Source: Modestobacter sp.
Lineage (GTDB): Bacteria; Actinomycetota; Actinomycetes; Mycobacteriales; Geodermatophilaceae
Length of the DNA: 41,587 nt
Assembly (NCBI GenBank): GCA_025966175.1
Contig: JAOPVN010000108.1
Span: 1-41,587 of the forward strand
Direction: 5' to 3'
Position numbers and translations under genes: made by a program. This document shows, one piece after another, positions 8,926 through 18,171 of this stretch (positions are counted from its first letter, which is position 1; every line of letters begins with the position of its first letter). The notes under the pieces were generated by a model that made no database searches, was not told the DNA's origin, and saw only the letters and a list, made by a program, of their open reading frames with translations.

Positions 8926-10653
8926 TCACTGGGTGCCTGCGAGGTCGTTCTGGCGCGATGCGGCGCCCTCGGCGCCCGGCTGGGCGACGCTCGCACCTTC
9001 GCTGGGGAGCGGCTCACCGGGATTCCCGGAGGGCGGGCTGGACGAGGTCGAGCTGCTGGTCGTCGCGGTGCTGGAGGTGCTACTCGAGGACGACGTGGAC
9101 GTGCTCGTGGTCGCTTCCGACGTCAGGGTCGGGGCGGGGCTGTTCCCGCCGCCACCGCCGGGAGGCGCGGGCGGGGTCGTTTCGCCGTCTGTGGGCTCGG
9201 CGGTCGTCTCCTCACCGGTGTCCTCGGGGGTGTAGGCCTCGCCGATGACGTACAGCGTGACCAACGTGCCCTTCGCCAGGTGACCCTTGGCGGGGTCCGC
9301 GGTGACCACCGTGTCCGCGTCCAGGGCGCGGGTCACCGCGGCGAGCTGGGCGTCGCTCGCGTCCTTCCGCCGGACCACGAGGCCGAGACCCTCGAGCTGC
9401 TGCTGGACGGTGTCCGCGTCGCGACCGACGTAGCCGGTGACATCGAAGTCGACGCCGCCGGTGGCGTTGGTGCTCGCCGGGGCCGAGGAACGCGCCGAGG
9501 TGGTCGCACTCGGCGCGGCGGAGCCGCTCCCCTTGTCCCCGGAGAGCACCACGGCCACCCCGGCGCCGACGAGCAGCAGCAGGGCCAGGGCGGCCGCGGC
9601 CCAGATCATCCGGGTCCGTCGGCGCCGCCGCGGGGCCGCGTCGGGCTCCTCGCCGTCGGCCCAGTCGGCCTCGTCGTCCACCGGCGGCCCCTGCAGCGGG
9701 GGCATGACGCGGGGGGCGGTCGACGGTGCGCCGGTGCGCGGGCCCCCAGCTGCCGGGATCATGGCGGTGGCGGTGGCGTCGCCGCCGAGCACCTGGGTCA
9801 TCGCCGTCGGCGGGGGCACGGCGCCGCCGGCTGCGACCTGCCGCACGGCGTCGGCGAAGGCGCCTCCGTCGGGGAAGCGGGCGTCCGGGTCCTTGGCCAG
9901 CGCGCGCTCGATCAGCGCCCGCACCTGCCAGGGGACGTCGGGCGGCAGCGGCGGGGGCGGCCGGTTGATCTGCGCGAGCGCGATGGCCACCTGGGACTCG
10001 CCGTCGAACGGCCGGACACCGGCCACGCACTCGTAGCCGAGCACCCCGAGCGAGTAGACGTCGGATGCGGCGGTCACCACGTGCCCCTGGGCCTGCTCGG
10101 GGGAGAGGTACTGCGCGGTGCCGACGACCATGCCGGTCCGGGTCAGCGGCGCGGCGTCGCGGGCATAGGCGATGCCGAAGTCGGTCAGCTTGACCACGCC
10201 GTCCGGCCGGACCAACAGGTTGCCCGGCTTGATGTCCCGGTGCACCATCCCGGCCGCGTGCGCGGCGGAGAGCCCGTCCCCGGCCTGGCCCAGGACGTCG
10301 AGGGTCTGCTCGGGCGTGAGCCGGCCCCGCTCGGCCAGGATCGTGACCAGCGGCTTGCCCTCGACGAACTCCATGATCAGGTAGGCCAGCCGCTGGCCGT
10401 CCTCGGTGGTCTCGCCGTAGTCGTAGACCGAGGCGATGTTCGGGTGCGACAGCGCCGCGGTGTGTCGTGCCTCGTTCCGGAAGCGGATCAGGAAGCTGGA
10501 GTCGCCGGTGTACTCGCTGCGCAGCACCTTCACCGCGATCGTCCGCCCCAGGGTGCGGTCGCGGGCCTTCCAGACCTCACCCATCCCGCCGGTGGCGATC
10601 GGGGCGGTGACCTCGTACCGGCCGGCCAGCAGGCTCCCCACGCGGACGGCCAT
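8926..10653 (-). CDS. pknA: Ser/Thr protein kinase PknA-like with one PASTA-like domain
   Basis: MAVRVGSLLAGRYEVTAPIATGGMGEVWKARD..., HRDIKPGNLL, DFGIAYA; TM; ATGA overlap with pbpA. Confidence 0.93.
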   Translation of the reverse strand: MAVRVGSLLAGRYEVTAPIATGGMGEVWKARDRTLGRTIAVKVLRSEYTGDSSFLIRFRNEARHTAALSHPNIASVYDYGETTEDGQRLAYLIMEFVEGKPLVTILAERGRLTPEQTLDVLGQAGDGLSAAHAAGMVHRDIKPGNLLVRPDGVVKLTDFGIAYARDAAPLTRTGMVVGTAQYLSPEQAQGHVVTAASDVYSLGVLGYECVAGVRPFDGESQVAIALAQINRPPPPLPPDVPWQVRALIERALAKDPDARFPDGGAFADAVRQVAAGGAVPPPTAMTQVLGGDATATAMIPAAGGPRTGAPSTAPRVMPPLQGPPVDDEADWADGEEPDAAPRRRRRTRMIWAAAALALLLLVGAGVAVVLSGDKGSGSAAPSATTSARSSAPASTNATGGVDFDVTGYVGRDADTVQQQLEGLGLVVRRKDASDAQLAAVTRALDADTVVTADPAKGHLAKGTLVTLYVIGEAYTPEDTGEETTAEPTDGETTPPAPPGGGGGNSPAPTLTSEATTSTSTSSSSSTSSTATTSSSTSSSPPSGNPGEPLPSEGASVAQPGAEGAASRQNDLAGTQ

Positions 10654-12113
10654 CAGCCCCCGCCTCCCTGGCCGTTGAGGTAGGCCTCCATGACCGCCTT
10701 GGCGATCGGCGCGGAGGTGTCGCCGCCGGTGCCGCCGCCGTTGCGGATGAAGACCGCCACGGCGATCTTCGGGTCGGCGGCGGGGGCGAAGCCGATGAAC
10801 CAGTTGTGGTCGGGGCCGGCGTTCTGCGCCGTCCCGGTCTTCCCGGCCACCTCGACGCCGTCGATCCGGGCCTTCCGGCCCGTGCCGTGGTCCACGACGC
10901 TGGTCATCATCGTGGTCAGCTCGTGGGCGATGTCGGCGGAGACAGGCCGGCTCATCTCCGCGGGGTCGGTCTGGTCGACGACCGTGAGGTCCGGGGCCTG
11001 GATCGAGTCGACCAGGTAGGGCTTCATCAGCCTGCCGTCGTTGGCGACGGCGGCGGCGATCATCGCCGCCTGCATCGGGGTCACGGCCACGTCCTTCTGA
11101 CCGATCGAGGTCTGCGCCAGTGCGGCGTCGTCCGCGACGTCCCCGATGGTGCTGGGCGCCACCGTCAGGGGGATGTCGAAGCCCTTGCCGTTGATGCCGA
11201 ACGCATCGGCCATGTCCCGGACGGCGTTCTCGCCGAGGTTCATGCCGAGCTGGCCGAAGGCGGTGTTGCAGGAGGTCGTCAGGGCCGCGATCAGCGTCTG
11301 GTCGGCGCCGCCGTTGCAGCTCTCGCCGTTGTAGTTGATCAGCGGCCGGGAGCTGCCGGGCAGGGTCAGCTGATCCGGCGCCGGCACGGTGGTCTCCGGC
11401 GTGTAGCGGCCGGAGGCCAGTGCGGCGGCGGAGACGACGACCTTGAAGATCGACCCGGCCGGGTACCGCTCGGAGATGGCCTGGTTGATCCGCGGGTCGG
11501 GCTGGTCGGAACCCTCGGGCGGGGTGATCGACTCGGCGTAGGCGCGCATCGCGGCCGGGTCGTGGCTGGACAGCTGCGCCGGGTCGTAGGTCGGCGTGCT
11601 GGCCAGGGCGAGGATCGCACCGGTCGAGGGGTCCAGGGCGACGACGGCCCCGGTGACGCCCTTCAGGCTGTCCATCGCCGCCTGCTGCGTGGCCGGGTCC
11701 AGGGTCAGCTCGACGTTGCCGCCCGAGGGGTCGCGGCCGGTGAGGATGTCGCCGAGCCGGCGCAGCGCCAGCCGGCTGTCGGTGCCGGCGAGTACGGGGT
11801 TCTCGGCCCGCTCGAGCCCGGTCCGGCCGAACAGCACGGAGTAGTAGCCGGTGACGGCGGCGTACAGCGGGCCCTGCGGGTACTGCCGCAGGTAGTTGAG
11901 GGTCTCCCCGGTCGGGATCGAGGAGGCGATCTCGTTGCCGGCGACGACGATCGCGCCGCGCTCCCGGTCGTACTCCTCGGTCAGCACCCGGGTGTTGCGC
12001 GGGTTCTCCCGCAGCGACTGGGCGCGCACCACCTGGATGATGTTGACGTTGACGATCAGCAGGGTGAACAGCACCAGCACGCTGATGGCCACCTTGCGCA
12101 GCGGGGCGTTCAC
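10653..12113 (-). CDS. pbpA: Penicillin-binding protein PbpA
   Basis: Signal anchor; PAGSIFKVVVSAAAL (SxxK), KTGTAQNAG (KTG). Confidence 0.93.
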   Translation of the reverse strand: MNAPLRKVAISVLVLFTLLIVNVNIIQVVRAQSLRENPRNTRVLTEEYDRERGAIVVAGNEIASSIPTGETLNYLRQYPQGPLYAAVTGYYSVLFGRTGLERAENPVLAGTDSRLALRRLGDILTGRDPSGGNVELTLDPATQQAAMDSLKGVTGAVVALDPSTGAILALASTPTYDPAQLSSHDPAAMRAYAESITPPEGSDQPDPRINQAISERYPAGSIFKVVVSAAALASGRYTPETTVPAPDQLTLPGSSRPLINYNGESCNGGADQTLIAALTTSCNTAFGQLGMNLGENAVRDMADAFGINGKGFDIPLTVAPSTIGDVADDAALAQTSIGQKDVAVTPMQAAMIAAAVANDGRLMKPYLVDSIQAPDLTVVDQTDPAEMSRPVSADIAHELTTMMTSVVDHGTGRKARIDGVEVAGKTGTAQNAGPDHNWFIGFAPAADPKIAVAVFIRNGGGTGGDTSAPIAKAVMEAYLNGQGGGG

Positions 12114-13531
12114 GGGCGCACGACCTCCGTCGGGGCGTCGGTGAGCTTGGGCGGGGTGGCCTGCGGGGGCGCGACCGGGCGGCGGGCGGCGTCACTGATC
12201 CGGATCAGCAGCGCGACCAGGCCGAAGTTCGCCACCAGTGAGGAGCCTCCGTAGGCGAGGAAGGGGGTGGTCAGGCCGGTCAGCGGCAGCAGCCCGGTGA
12301 CCCCGCCCAGGACGACGAAGACCTGCCAGGCGACGGCGAACGCCAGCCCGGCGGCGAGCAGCTTGCCGAAGCCGTCCCGGACGACGAGGGAGGTCCGCAG
12401 CCCCCGCTCGACCAGGACCAGGTAGAGCACGATGACCGCGACCAGGCCGAACAGGCCCAGCTCCTCGCCGATCGCGGAGGCGATGAAGTCGCTCTTGGCC
12501 ACCGGTACCTGGTCCGGTCGCCCGCCGCCCAGCCCGGCGCCGAACAGGCCCCCGGTGCCGAGGCTGAACAACGACTGGACGATCTGGTAGCCGCCGGTGT
12601 CCTGGTAGGCGAAGGGGTCCAGCCAGGTGTCGACCCGGACCCGCACGTGGCCGAAGACCTGGTAGGCCACGTACGCGCCGCCGGAGAACAGGATGACGCC
12701 GATGACCAGCCAGCTGGCCCGCTCGGTGGCGACGTAGAGCATCACCACGAAGATGCCGAACAGCAGCAGCGAGCTGCCCAGGTCGCGCTCGAAGACCAGC
12801 ACCAGGATCGAGGCCACCCAGGCCAGCAGCACCGGGCCCAGGTCGCGGCCGCGGGGCAGCTCCAGGCGCAGCACCCGGCGGCTGGCCAGCGCCAGCACGT
12901 CGCGCTTGTCGACCAGGTAGGCGGCGAAGAAGACGACCAGGCAGATCTTGGCGAACTCACCGGGCTGGATGGAGAACCCGGCGACCCGGATCCACAGCTT
13001 GGCGCCGTAGACCTCGGAGATCGAGGCGGGCAGCACCGCCGGGATGGCCAGCAGGACCAGGCCCACCAGGGCCAGCGTGTAGGCGAACCGGGCGAGCACC
13101 CGGTGGTCCCGGACGACGACCAGGACGGCGACGAACAGCGCCAGCCCCACGGTCGCCCACAGCAGCTGGACCGGTGCGTCCTCCCCCCCGGAGTTCTTGC
13201 CACCGAGCTGGTCCCCGGCGATGTCGAGCCGGTGGATCATCGTCAGGCCCAGGCCCATCAGCACCGCGACGCAGGGCAGCAGCAGCGGGTCGGCGTAGGG
13301 GGCGAACCGGCGGACGACGACGTGGGCGACCACCCAGAGCGCGGTGAACCAGGTGCCGAAGGTGGCCAGCTCCGGGCTCAGCGAGTCGGTGACGGTGAGG
13401 TCGACGATGCACTGCGCGGCGAGCGTGATGAGCACCGCGAAGCCGAGCAGCGCGAGCTCGGTGCCTCGCCGCGTGGGGGTAGGGGTGCTGCCGGCCGCGC
13501 CGACGCGGGGGTCGGTCCCGGGACCGGTCAC
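12110..13531 (-). CDS. rodA: SEDS-family glycosyltransferase RodA/FtsW
   Basis: Multi-TM; VFERDLGSSLLLFGIFVVMLYVA, TTPFLAYGGSSLVANF; GTG start inferred. Confidence 0.93.
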   Translation of the reverse strand: MTGPGTDPRVGAAGSTPTPTRRGTELALLGFAVLITLAAQCIVDLTVTDSLSPELATFGTWFTALWVVAHVVVRRFAPYADPLLLPCVAVLMGLGLTMIHRLDIAGDQLGGKNSGGEDAPVQLLWATVGLALFVAVLVVVRDHRVLARFAYTLALVGLVLLAIPAVLPASISEVYGAKLWIRVAGFSIQPGEFAKICLVVFFAAYLVDKRDVLALASRRVLRLELPRGRDLGPVLLAWVASILVLVFERDLGSSLLLFGIFVVMLYVATERASWLVIGVILFSGGAYVAYQVFGHVRVRVDTWLDPFAYQDTGGYQIVQSLFSLGTGGLFGAGLGGGRPDQVPVAKSDFIASAIGEELGLFGLVAVIVLYLVLVERGLRTSLVVRDGFGKLLAAGLAFAVAWQVFVVLGGVTGLLPLTGLTTPFLAYGGSSLVANFGLVALLIRISDAARRPVAPPQATPPKLTDAPTEVVRP

Positions 13532-13562
13532 GGCCTCGCCCGACGCGTCGTTCTGCGGGTCA

Positions 13563-15011
13563 TCAGTCGGCCTCCCGGCAGTCCACTCCCGGCTCGCCGG
13601 TCCGGGTCTGCGCCGTGCCCGTTGCCGAGCTCGTCGCGGCCGGTGCCGTGGTCGGTGCCGCGGTGGTGGCCGGAGGCGCGGTGGTGGCCGGAGGCGCGGG
13701 GACACCGGCGGTCAGGGCCGGGTCGACCGCGCCCGTGGGCGCGGCGGCGGTGGCGGCGGCGGGGGGCGAGGAGGTGCTGGAGGCGTTGCTCGGGGTGGTC
13801 GGGCAGACCGGCAGCCGCTGGCCGCGCAGGTTGGACAGGATCCGGTCGGCGTCGTCCCGGTCGGTGGCGGCGATCCCGCCGGTGACCCGGCTGCGGGCGG
13901 CCTGGGTGAGGTCGGTGGTGGCCAGCCCGGTCGCCTGGTCCAGCCGGTAGAGGTCGATGCCGACGATGGAGGCGTCCAGCCCCTGGAAGACGGCGACCTG
14001 GTCGCCGTCGGCCGCCGGGGCGACCCCGACGAACCAGTGGCCCATGACGAACAGGTACCCGCCGACGGCGGCGGCACCGAGGACCACGACGGCGGCCAGC
14101 GCGATCAGCGCGGTGCGCAGCGGGCGGCGACGGCGCGGGGGCGGGGAGCTGGCGGCCAGCGCGGAGCTGGGCTGGGCCGGCTGCGGATCGGCGAGGGCGG
14201 CCCGGCCGGCGGCCGACCGGGGATCGACCTCCCGCTGACCGATGTTGTCCCCGGCGGCCCCGTCGACGACCGGGTCGATGAGGACGCCCCGGCCGTCGTC
14301 CTCGACGACGTCGGCGACGATGCAGGTGATGTTGTCCGGACCGCCGCTGCGCAGTGCCAGCTCGATCAGCCGGTCCGCGGTGGCCTGCGGGTCCGGTTCG
14401 TGCATCGCCTGGGCGAGGGTCTCGAAGGTGACCACACCGGAGAGCCCGTCGGAGCACAGCAGGTAGCGGTCGCCGGCACGCGCGTCGCGCATCGACAGGT
14501 CGGGCTCGACGTCCTGGCCGTTGAGGGCCCGCAGCAGCAGCGAGCGCTGCGGGTGGCTGTTGGCCTCCTCCTCGGTGATCCGGCCGTCGTCGATGAGGGT
14601 CTGCACGAACGTGTCGTCGTGGGTGATCTGGTTGAGCTCGCCGTCGCGCATCAGGTAGGCGCGCGAGTCACCGACGTGGCAGAGCCCCAGCCGGCCACCG
14701 GCGAAGAGGACGGCGGTGAGCGTCGTCCCCATGCCCTCCAGGTGCGGTGCCTCGCGGATGACCTCGCGCAGGTGCTCGCTGCCGTCGAAGACCGCCTGCC
14801 GCAGCGCCTGCAGCAGGTCGCCGGAGGGGGCGTCGTCGTCCAGGTGCTCGAGGGCGGCGATGACGACCTTGCTGGCGACGTCGCCGGCCGCGTGACCGCC
14901 CATGCCGTCGGCGACGGCGAGCAACCGGGGGCCGGCGTACACCGAGTCCTGGTTGGTGCCGCGGATGAGCCCGCGGTCGGAGCGGGCGGCGTAGCGCAGG
15001 ACGAGAGTCAT
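13563..15011 (-). CDS. pstP: PP2C-type phosphatase PstP
   Basis: RGTNQDSVYAGPRLLAVADGMGGHAAGDVAS..., LCHVGDSRAYLMRDGEL, GGPDNITCIV; TM. Confidence 0.95.
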   Translation of the reverse strand: MTLVLRYAARSDRGLIRGTNQDSVYAGPRLLAVADGMGGHAAGDVASKVVIAALEHLDDDAPSGDLLQALRQAVFDGSEHLREVIREAPHLEGMGTTLTAVLFAGGRLGLCHVGDSRAYLMRDGELNQITHDDTFVQTLIDDGRITEEEANSHPQRSLLLRALNGQDVEPDLSMRDARAGDRYLLCSDGLSGVVTFETLAQAMHEPDPQATADRLIELALRSGGPDNITCIVADVVEDDGRGVLIDPVVDGAAGDNIGQREVDPRSAAGRAALADPQPAQPSSALAASSPPPRRRRPLRTALIALAAVVVLGAAAVGGYLFVMGHWFVGVAPAADGDQVAVFQGLDASIVGIDLYRLDQATGLATTDLTQAARSRVTGGIAATDRDDADRILSNLRGQRLPVCPTTPSNASSTSSPPAAATAAAPTGAVDPALTAGVPAPPATTAPPATTAAPTTAPAATSSATGTAQTRTGEPGVDCREAD

Positions 15012-15466
15012 GAGCGGAGCTCCAGCACGGTCTGCCCGATCCGGATCGGCTGGCCAGGGGAGACCAGCAGCGGGCCCTGCACGCGCTGCTGGTCGAGGTA
15101 GGTGCCGTTGGTCGACCCGAGGTCCTCCACGTACCACTGGCCGCTGCGGTTGGTCAGCCGCGCGTGCCGGGAGGAGGCGAAGTCGTCGGTGAGCACGAGG
15201 GTGGAGTCGTCGGCGCGGCCCACCAGGATCGCCTGCTCTCCGAGGGTGATGCGGGTGCCCGACAGCGGGCCGGCGGTCACGACGAGGTGCCGCGGGCCGC
15301 GGCTGCCGCGCTTGCGCCCGGCGGGTGCGCGGGGAGGCACGGAGGCCACCCGCCCGGCCCGGCCGCCGAACAGGTCGGCCCGGACCACCCGGAAGGCGGC
15401 GAAGATGAACAGCCAGAGCAGCAGCAGGAAGCCGAAGCGGAAGGCCTGTAGGACGATCTCCGCCAT
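15008..15466 (-). CDS. fhaB: FHA domain protein FhaB
   Basis: N-terminal TM; FHA core SSRHARLTNRSGQWYVEDLGSTNGTYL. Confidence 0.93.
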   Translation of the reverse strand: MAEIVLQAFRFGFLLLLWLFIFAAFRVVRADLFGGRAGRVASVPPRAPAGRKRGSRGPRHLVVTAGPLSGTRITLGEQAILVGRADDSTLVLTDDFASSRHARLTNRSGQWYVEDLGSTNGTYLDQQRVQGPLLVSPGQPIRIGQTVLELRS

Positions 15467-15500
15467 CAGCCGGCCACCCCGGGCCCACGCGCGAGCTCGC

Positions 15501-16307
15501 TCACGTGCCGTCCTGCCGGTAGACGAGCACCGAGTGGCCGATCCGGATGACGTCGCCGTCGGCGAGCTCCTGGCGGGCGACCCGCCGGCCGTTGACCAGG
15601 GTGCCGTTGGTCGAGCCGAGGTCCTCCACGACGACGGTGCCGCCGGAGAGCTGGACGTCGGCGTGCTTGCGGCTCACCCCGGTGTCGGGCAGCCGGACGT
15701 CGGCCTCCGTGCCGCGGCCCAGGACGTTGCTCCCCGGCTCGAGCACGTGCTTGGTGCCCGGCCCGTCGACCACCAGGACGTGCGCGACCCGCTGGCCCCG
15801 ACGGCCCACGATCGAGGGCTCCTGGGCGCCGGTGTCGGTGGCGCCGACGCGCAGGGAGGGCAGCGGCGGCAGCGGGGGCAGCCCGGGCGGCGCCGGCGGT
15901 GCGGCGGCGGCCGGCTCGGCCCGCTGACCGGCACCGGTGTCGCTGACGTGCCCGGCCACCTCGAAGACCCCGGTGCGCAACTCCTCGTCGCGCTCCAGCC
16001 GGACCTGGATCTCACCGAAGGTCTGGTAGCCCTCGGTCTCGATGTGCTCGGCGACCATGTCGGCCAGCTCGGCGGCCAGCTGCTCGGACCACTCGGCGAG
16101 GTTGTCGAAGTCGACCGGGCCGAGGGTCACCACGAACAGGTTGGGGGACAGCACCCGACCGCCACTGAGCACCGAGCGCTGCTCGTCGGCCTCACGCTGC
16201 AGGGCGTGGGCGATCTCCGCGGGGTGGACCTTGCCCTTGAAGACGCGGGCGAACGCGAGTCCGACCATGCCCTCGAGGCGTCGCTCGAAGCGCTGCAGCA
16301 CACCCAC
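15501..16307 (-). CDS. fhaA: FHA domain protein FhaA (DUF3662)
   Basis: VGVLQRFERRLEGMVGLAFARVFKGKVHPAEIAHALQREAD..., C-terminal FHA. Confidence 0.93.
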   Translation of the reverse strand: MGVLQRFERRLEGMVGLAFARVFKGKVHPAEIAHALQREADEQRSVLSGGRVLSPNLFVVTLGPVDFDNLAEWSEQLAAELADMVAEHIETEGYQTFGEIQVRLERDEELRTGVFEVAGHVSDTGAGQRAEPAAAAPPAPPGLPPLPPLPSLRVGATDTGAQEPSIVGRRGQRVAHVLVVDGPGTKHVLEPGSNVLGRGTEADVRLPDTGVSRKHADVQLSGGTVVVEDLGSTNGTLVNGRRVARQELADGDVIRIGHSVLVYRQDGT

Positions 16308-16556
16308 AGTCGCTCCCTCGCGTTCGGCTGACCTCCCACTGCCCTTGAGCGCTGATCGTAACCGGGGGAGGGTCGCCGGACCGGTCGGGAAGCGCGGGAC
16401 GCCCCGGACGATCTGGTCCGGGGGAGTCCCGGGGCACTGTCTACCAGCGGGACGCCACGGCGCCACCGGGCCGCGCCGCAGCGGGCCGGATGCTCCGGCG
16501 GCCCGGGGGTGGGGGCAGGAGGCCGGAATCCCGGCTGCTACTGTTCTTCCTCGCCA

Positions 16557-16639
16557 GGGCAAGTGGCGGAATGGCAGACGCGCACGGTTCAGGTCCGTGT
16601 GTCCGAGAGGACGTGGGGGTTCAACTCCCCCCTTGCCCA
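16557..16639 (+). tRNA. tRNA-Leu(CAG)
   Basis: Class II tRNA; GGGCAAG/CTTGCCC acceptor, anticodon loop TTCAGGT, long variable arm. Confidence 0.93.
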
Positions 16640-16667
16640 CCCCAGGTCCCCGTGTCGGGAGGCCCAG

Positions 16668-16700
16668 AGAGCGCCGGTGACCATCTGGTCCCGGCGCTCT
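16668..16700 (+). terminator. Hairpin downstream of tRNA-Leu
   Basis: AGAGCGCCGG...CCGGCGCTCT then TTCTG. Confidence 0.65.
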
Positions 16701-16723
16701 TCTGCTGTCCGGGGTCCTCGGCC

Positions 16724-17479
16724 TCAGCGCCGTCCGGGCCGGGCCGGCGCGGCCGGCACGTCGAGGGCGCGGTGCAGCACGGAGAGGTCCTCGTCCACCA
16801 CGACGGCGAGCGGACTCTCCGCCGCCTTGCCGTTCTCGGTGACCACCAGCGCAGACGGCCGGGATCCGCCCCGCAGCGGCCGGCCCAGCAGGTCGATCGC
16901 CTCGGCGGCCGTGGTGCTCCGCGGGACGTGCAGCGCGGTGTCCAGGTCCTCGGCGCAGGTGAGGACGGCCGCCACGGTCTCCTCTCCCGTCGTCACCTCG
17001 TCGTCGTCCATCTGCTGGGCGAACCAGCGGGCGATCGCGTTCGTGGTGATCAGGCCGGCCCAGCCGTGGTCGGCGTAGACGGGGAACTGGGAGTAGTCCA
17101 GCGTCCGCACCAGGTGCAGCACGGCGCGGATCGGCTGCTCGGCGCGGACGGACACCACGGGCCGGCCCGGCAGGGCGGTCAGCACGGTCGGTGGGCGGAG
17201 CAGCAGGTCGCGGATCTGCTGGATGTGCTCGATGACCCCGGGAGCGGGATCGGCGATCGGCCGTCCCGCGTAGTACCGCTGGTGGCTGATCACGTTGCGC
17301 AGGTCGGCGAAGGTGCCCAGGTCGCGCAGCACGGAGCGGGGGAGCCGGGCCCGCTCGGCGTACGCGCTGGCCAGCCCGGCGAACGGCTCGTGTTCGGCGC
17401 GGCCGAGCACCGTGCGCAGGTGCTGCTCGATCTCGGTGAAGAGGTCCAGGAACTGCCCGGCCCGGGAGGAGTCGGTCAT
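16724..17479 (-). CDS. CBS-pair protein with N-terminal helical domain carrying an RNVISH (Rx4H) motif
   Basis: CBS-like VSVRAEQPIRAVLHLVRTLDYSQFPVYADHGWAGLITTNAIARW; N-terminal ...FADLRNVISHQRYYAG. Confidence 0.7.
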   Translation of the reverse strand: MTDSSRAGQFLDLFTEIEQHLRTVLGRAEHEPFAGLASAYAERARLPRSVLRDLGTFADLRNVISHQRYYAGRPIADPAPGVIEHIQQIRDLLLRPPTVLTALPGRPVVSVRAEQPIRAVLHLVRTLDYSQFPVYADHGWAGLITTNAIARWFAQQMDDDEVTTGEETVAAVLTCAEDLDTALHVPRSTTAAEAIDLLGRPLRGGSRPSALVVTENGKAAESPLAVVVDEDLSVLHRALDVPAAPARPGRR

Positions 17480-17997
17480 CGATCCCGGGGGGCGGTGGCG
17501 TGGCGGTCCGGATTCCGGCCACGGTCCCGGCCGCTGTCGCCGCCGAGGGACTGGGCGAGCAGGACGATCCCCCACGGACCGACCACCCACAGCGGCCACG
17601 GGTAGATCCAGTCGGCCGAGCCGATCGAGCTGAGGGCCCAGATCCCGACGACGATCACCGCGGTGGTCATCCAGCTGCGCCACGCGGCCCGCCGACCGCT
17701 GCCGCCGGCCCACGGCCCCCAGCCGGTCCAGCTCCGCGCCCATCCGGCACCTCCGCACCCGGTGTACCCGTCGGCGGGCGCGGGGATGGGGGACGGCTGG
17801 GCGACCCGCGGGGGGTCGGTCGTCGGCAGGTCCGCGGTGAGCGGGGCGAGGTCGCCGTACGTGCGGGCGGCGTAGGCCCGGGCCAGCCGGTCGTCGTACT
17901 CGGCGACGGTCAGCCGCCCGGTCGACATGTGGGTGCCCAGGACGTCGGCGACCGCGGCACGGTCGGCATCGGACGCGCGCAGGTGGGGCTCGGGCAT
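17476..17997 (-). CDS. DUF1707 (SHOCT-like) membrane protein
   Basis: LRASDADRAAVADVLGTHMSTGRLTVAEYDDRLARAYAARTYGDLAPLTADLP, then TM region. Confidence 0.9.
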   Translation of the reverse strand: MPEPHLRASDADRAAVADVLGTHMSTGRLTVAEYDDRLARAYAARTYGDLAPLTADLPTTDPPRVAQPSPIPAPADGYTGCGGAGWARSWTGWGPWAGGSGRRAAWRSWMTTAVIVVGIWALSSIGSADWIYPWPLWVVGPWGIVLLAQSLGGDSGRDRGRNPDRHATAPRDR

Positions 17998-18104
17998 CTC
18001 CGGACTCCTCGGGTTGGTCGCAGGGCCCAGTCTGGTGCCGCACGACCGCCTGAGGCCACTGACGTCTGTCACCAGTTCCGCGCCCGGGTCGCGCGTGCTC
18101 AGGG

Positions 18105-18118
18105 GTTCCACGTGGAAC
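18105..18118. promoter_or_regulatory. parS: parS-like palindrome GTTCCACGTGGAAC
   Basis: Perfect 14-bp palindrome, 12/14 to GTTTCACGTGAAAC; identical copy at 31765. Confidence 0.75.
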
Positions 18119-18171
18119 AGCGGGCGAGGCGCTGTGATGAGCTGTCCGGGACCGTTCCCGAGGAGGACCCC

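Noticed and set aside
8923-16331. Long + strand ORFs opposite pknA, pbpA, rodA, pstP and fhaA
   Set aside because: Antisense shadow ORFs typical of high-GC DNA; the minus strand encodes recognised families
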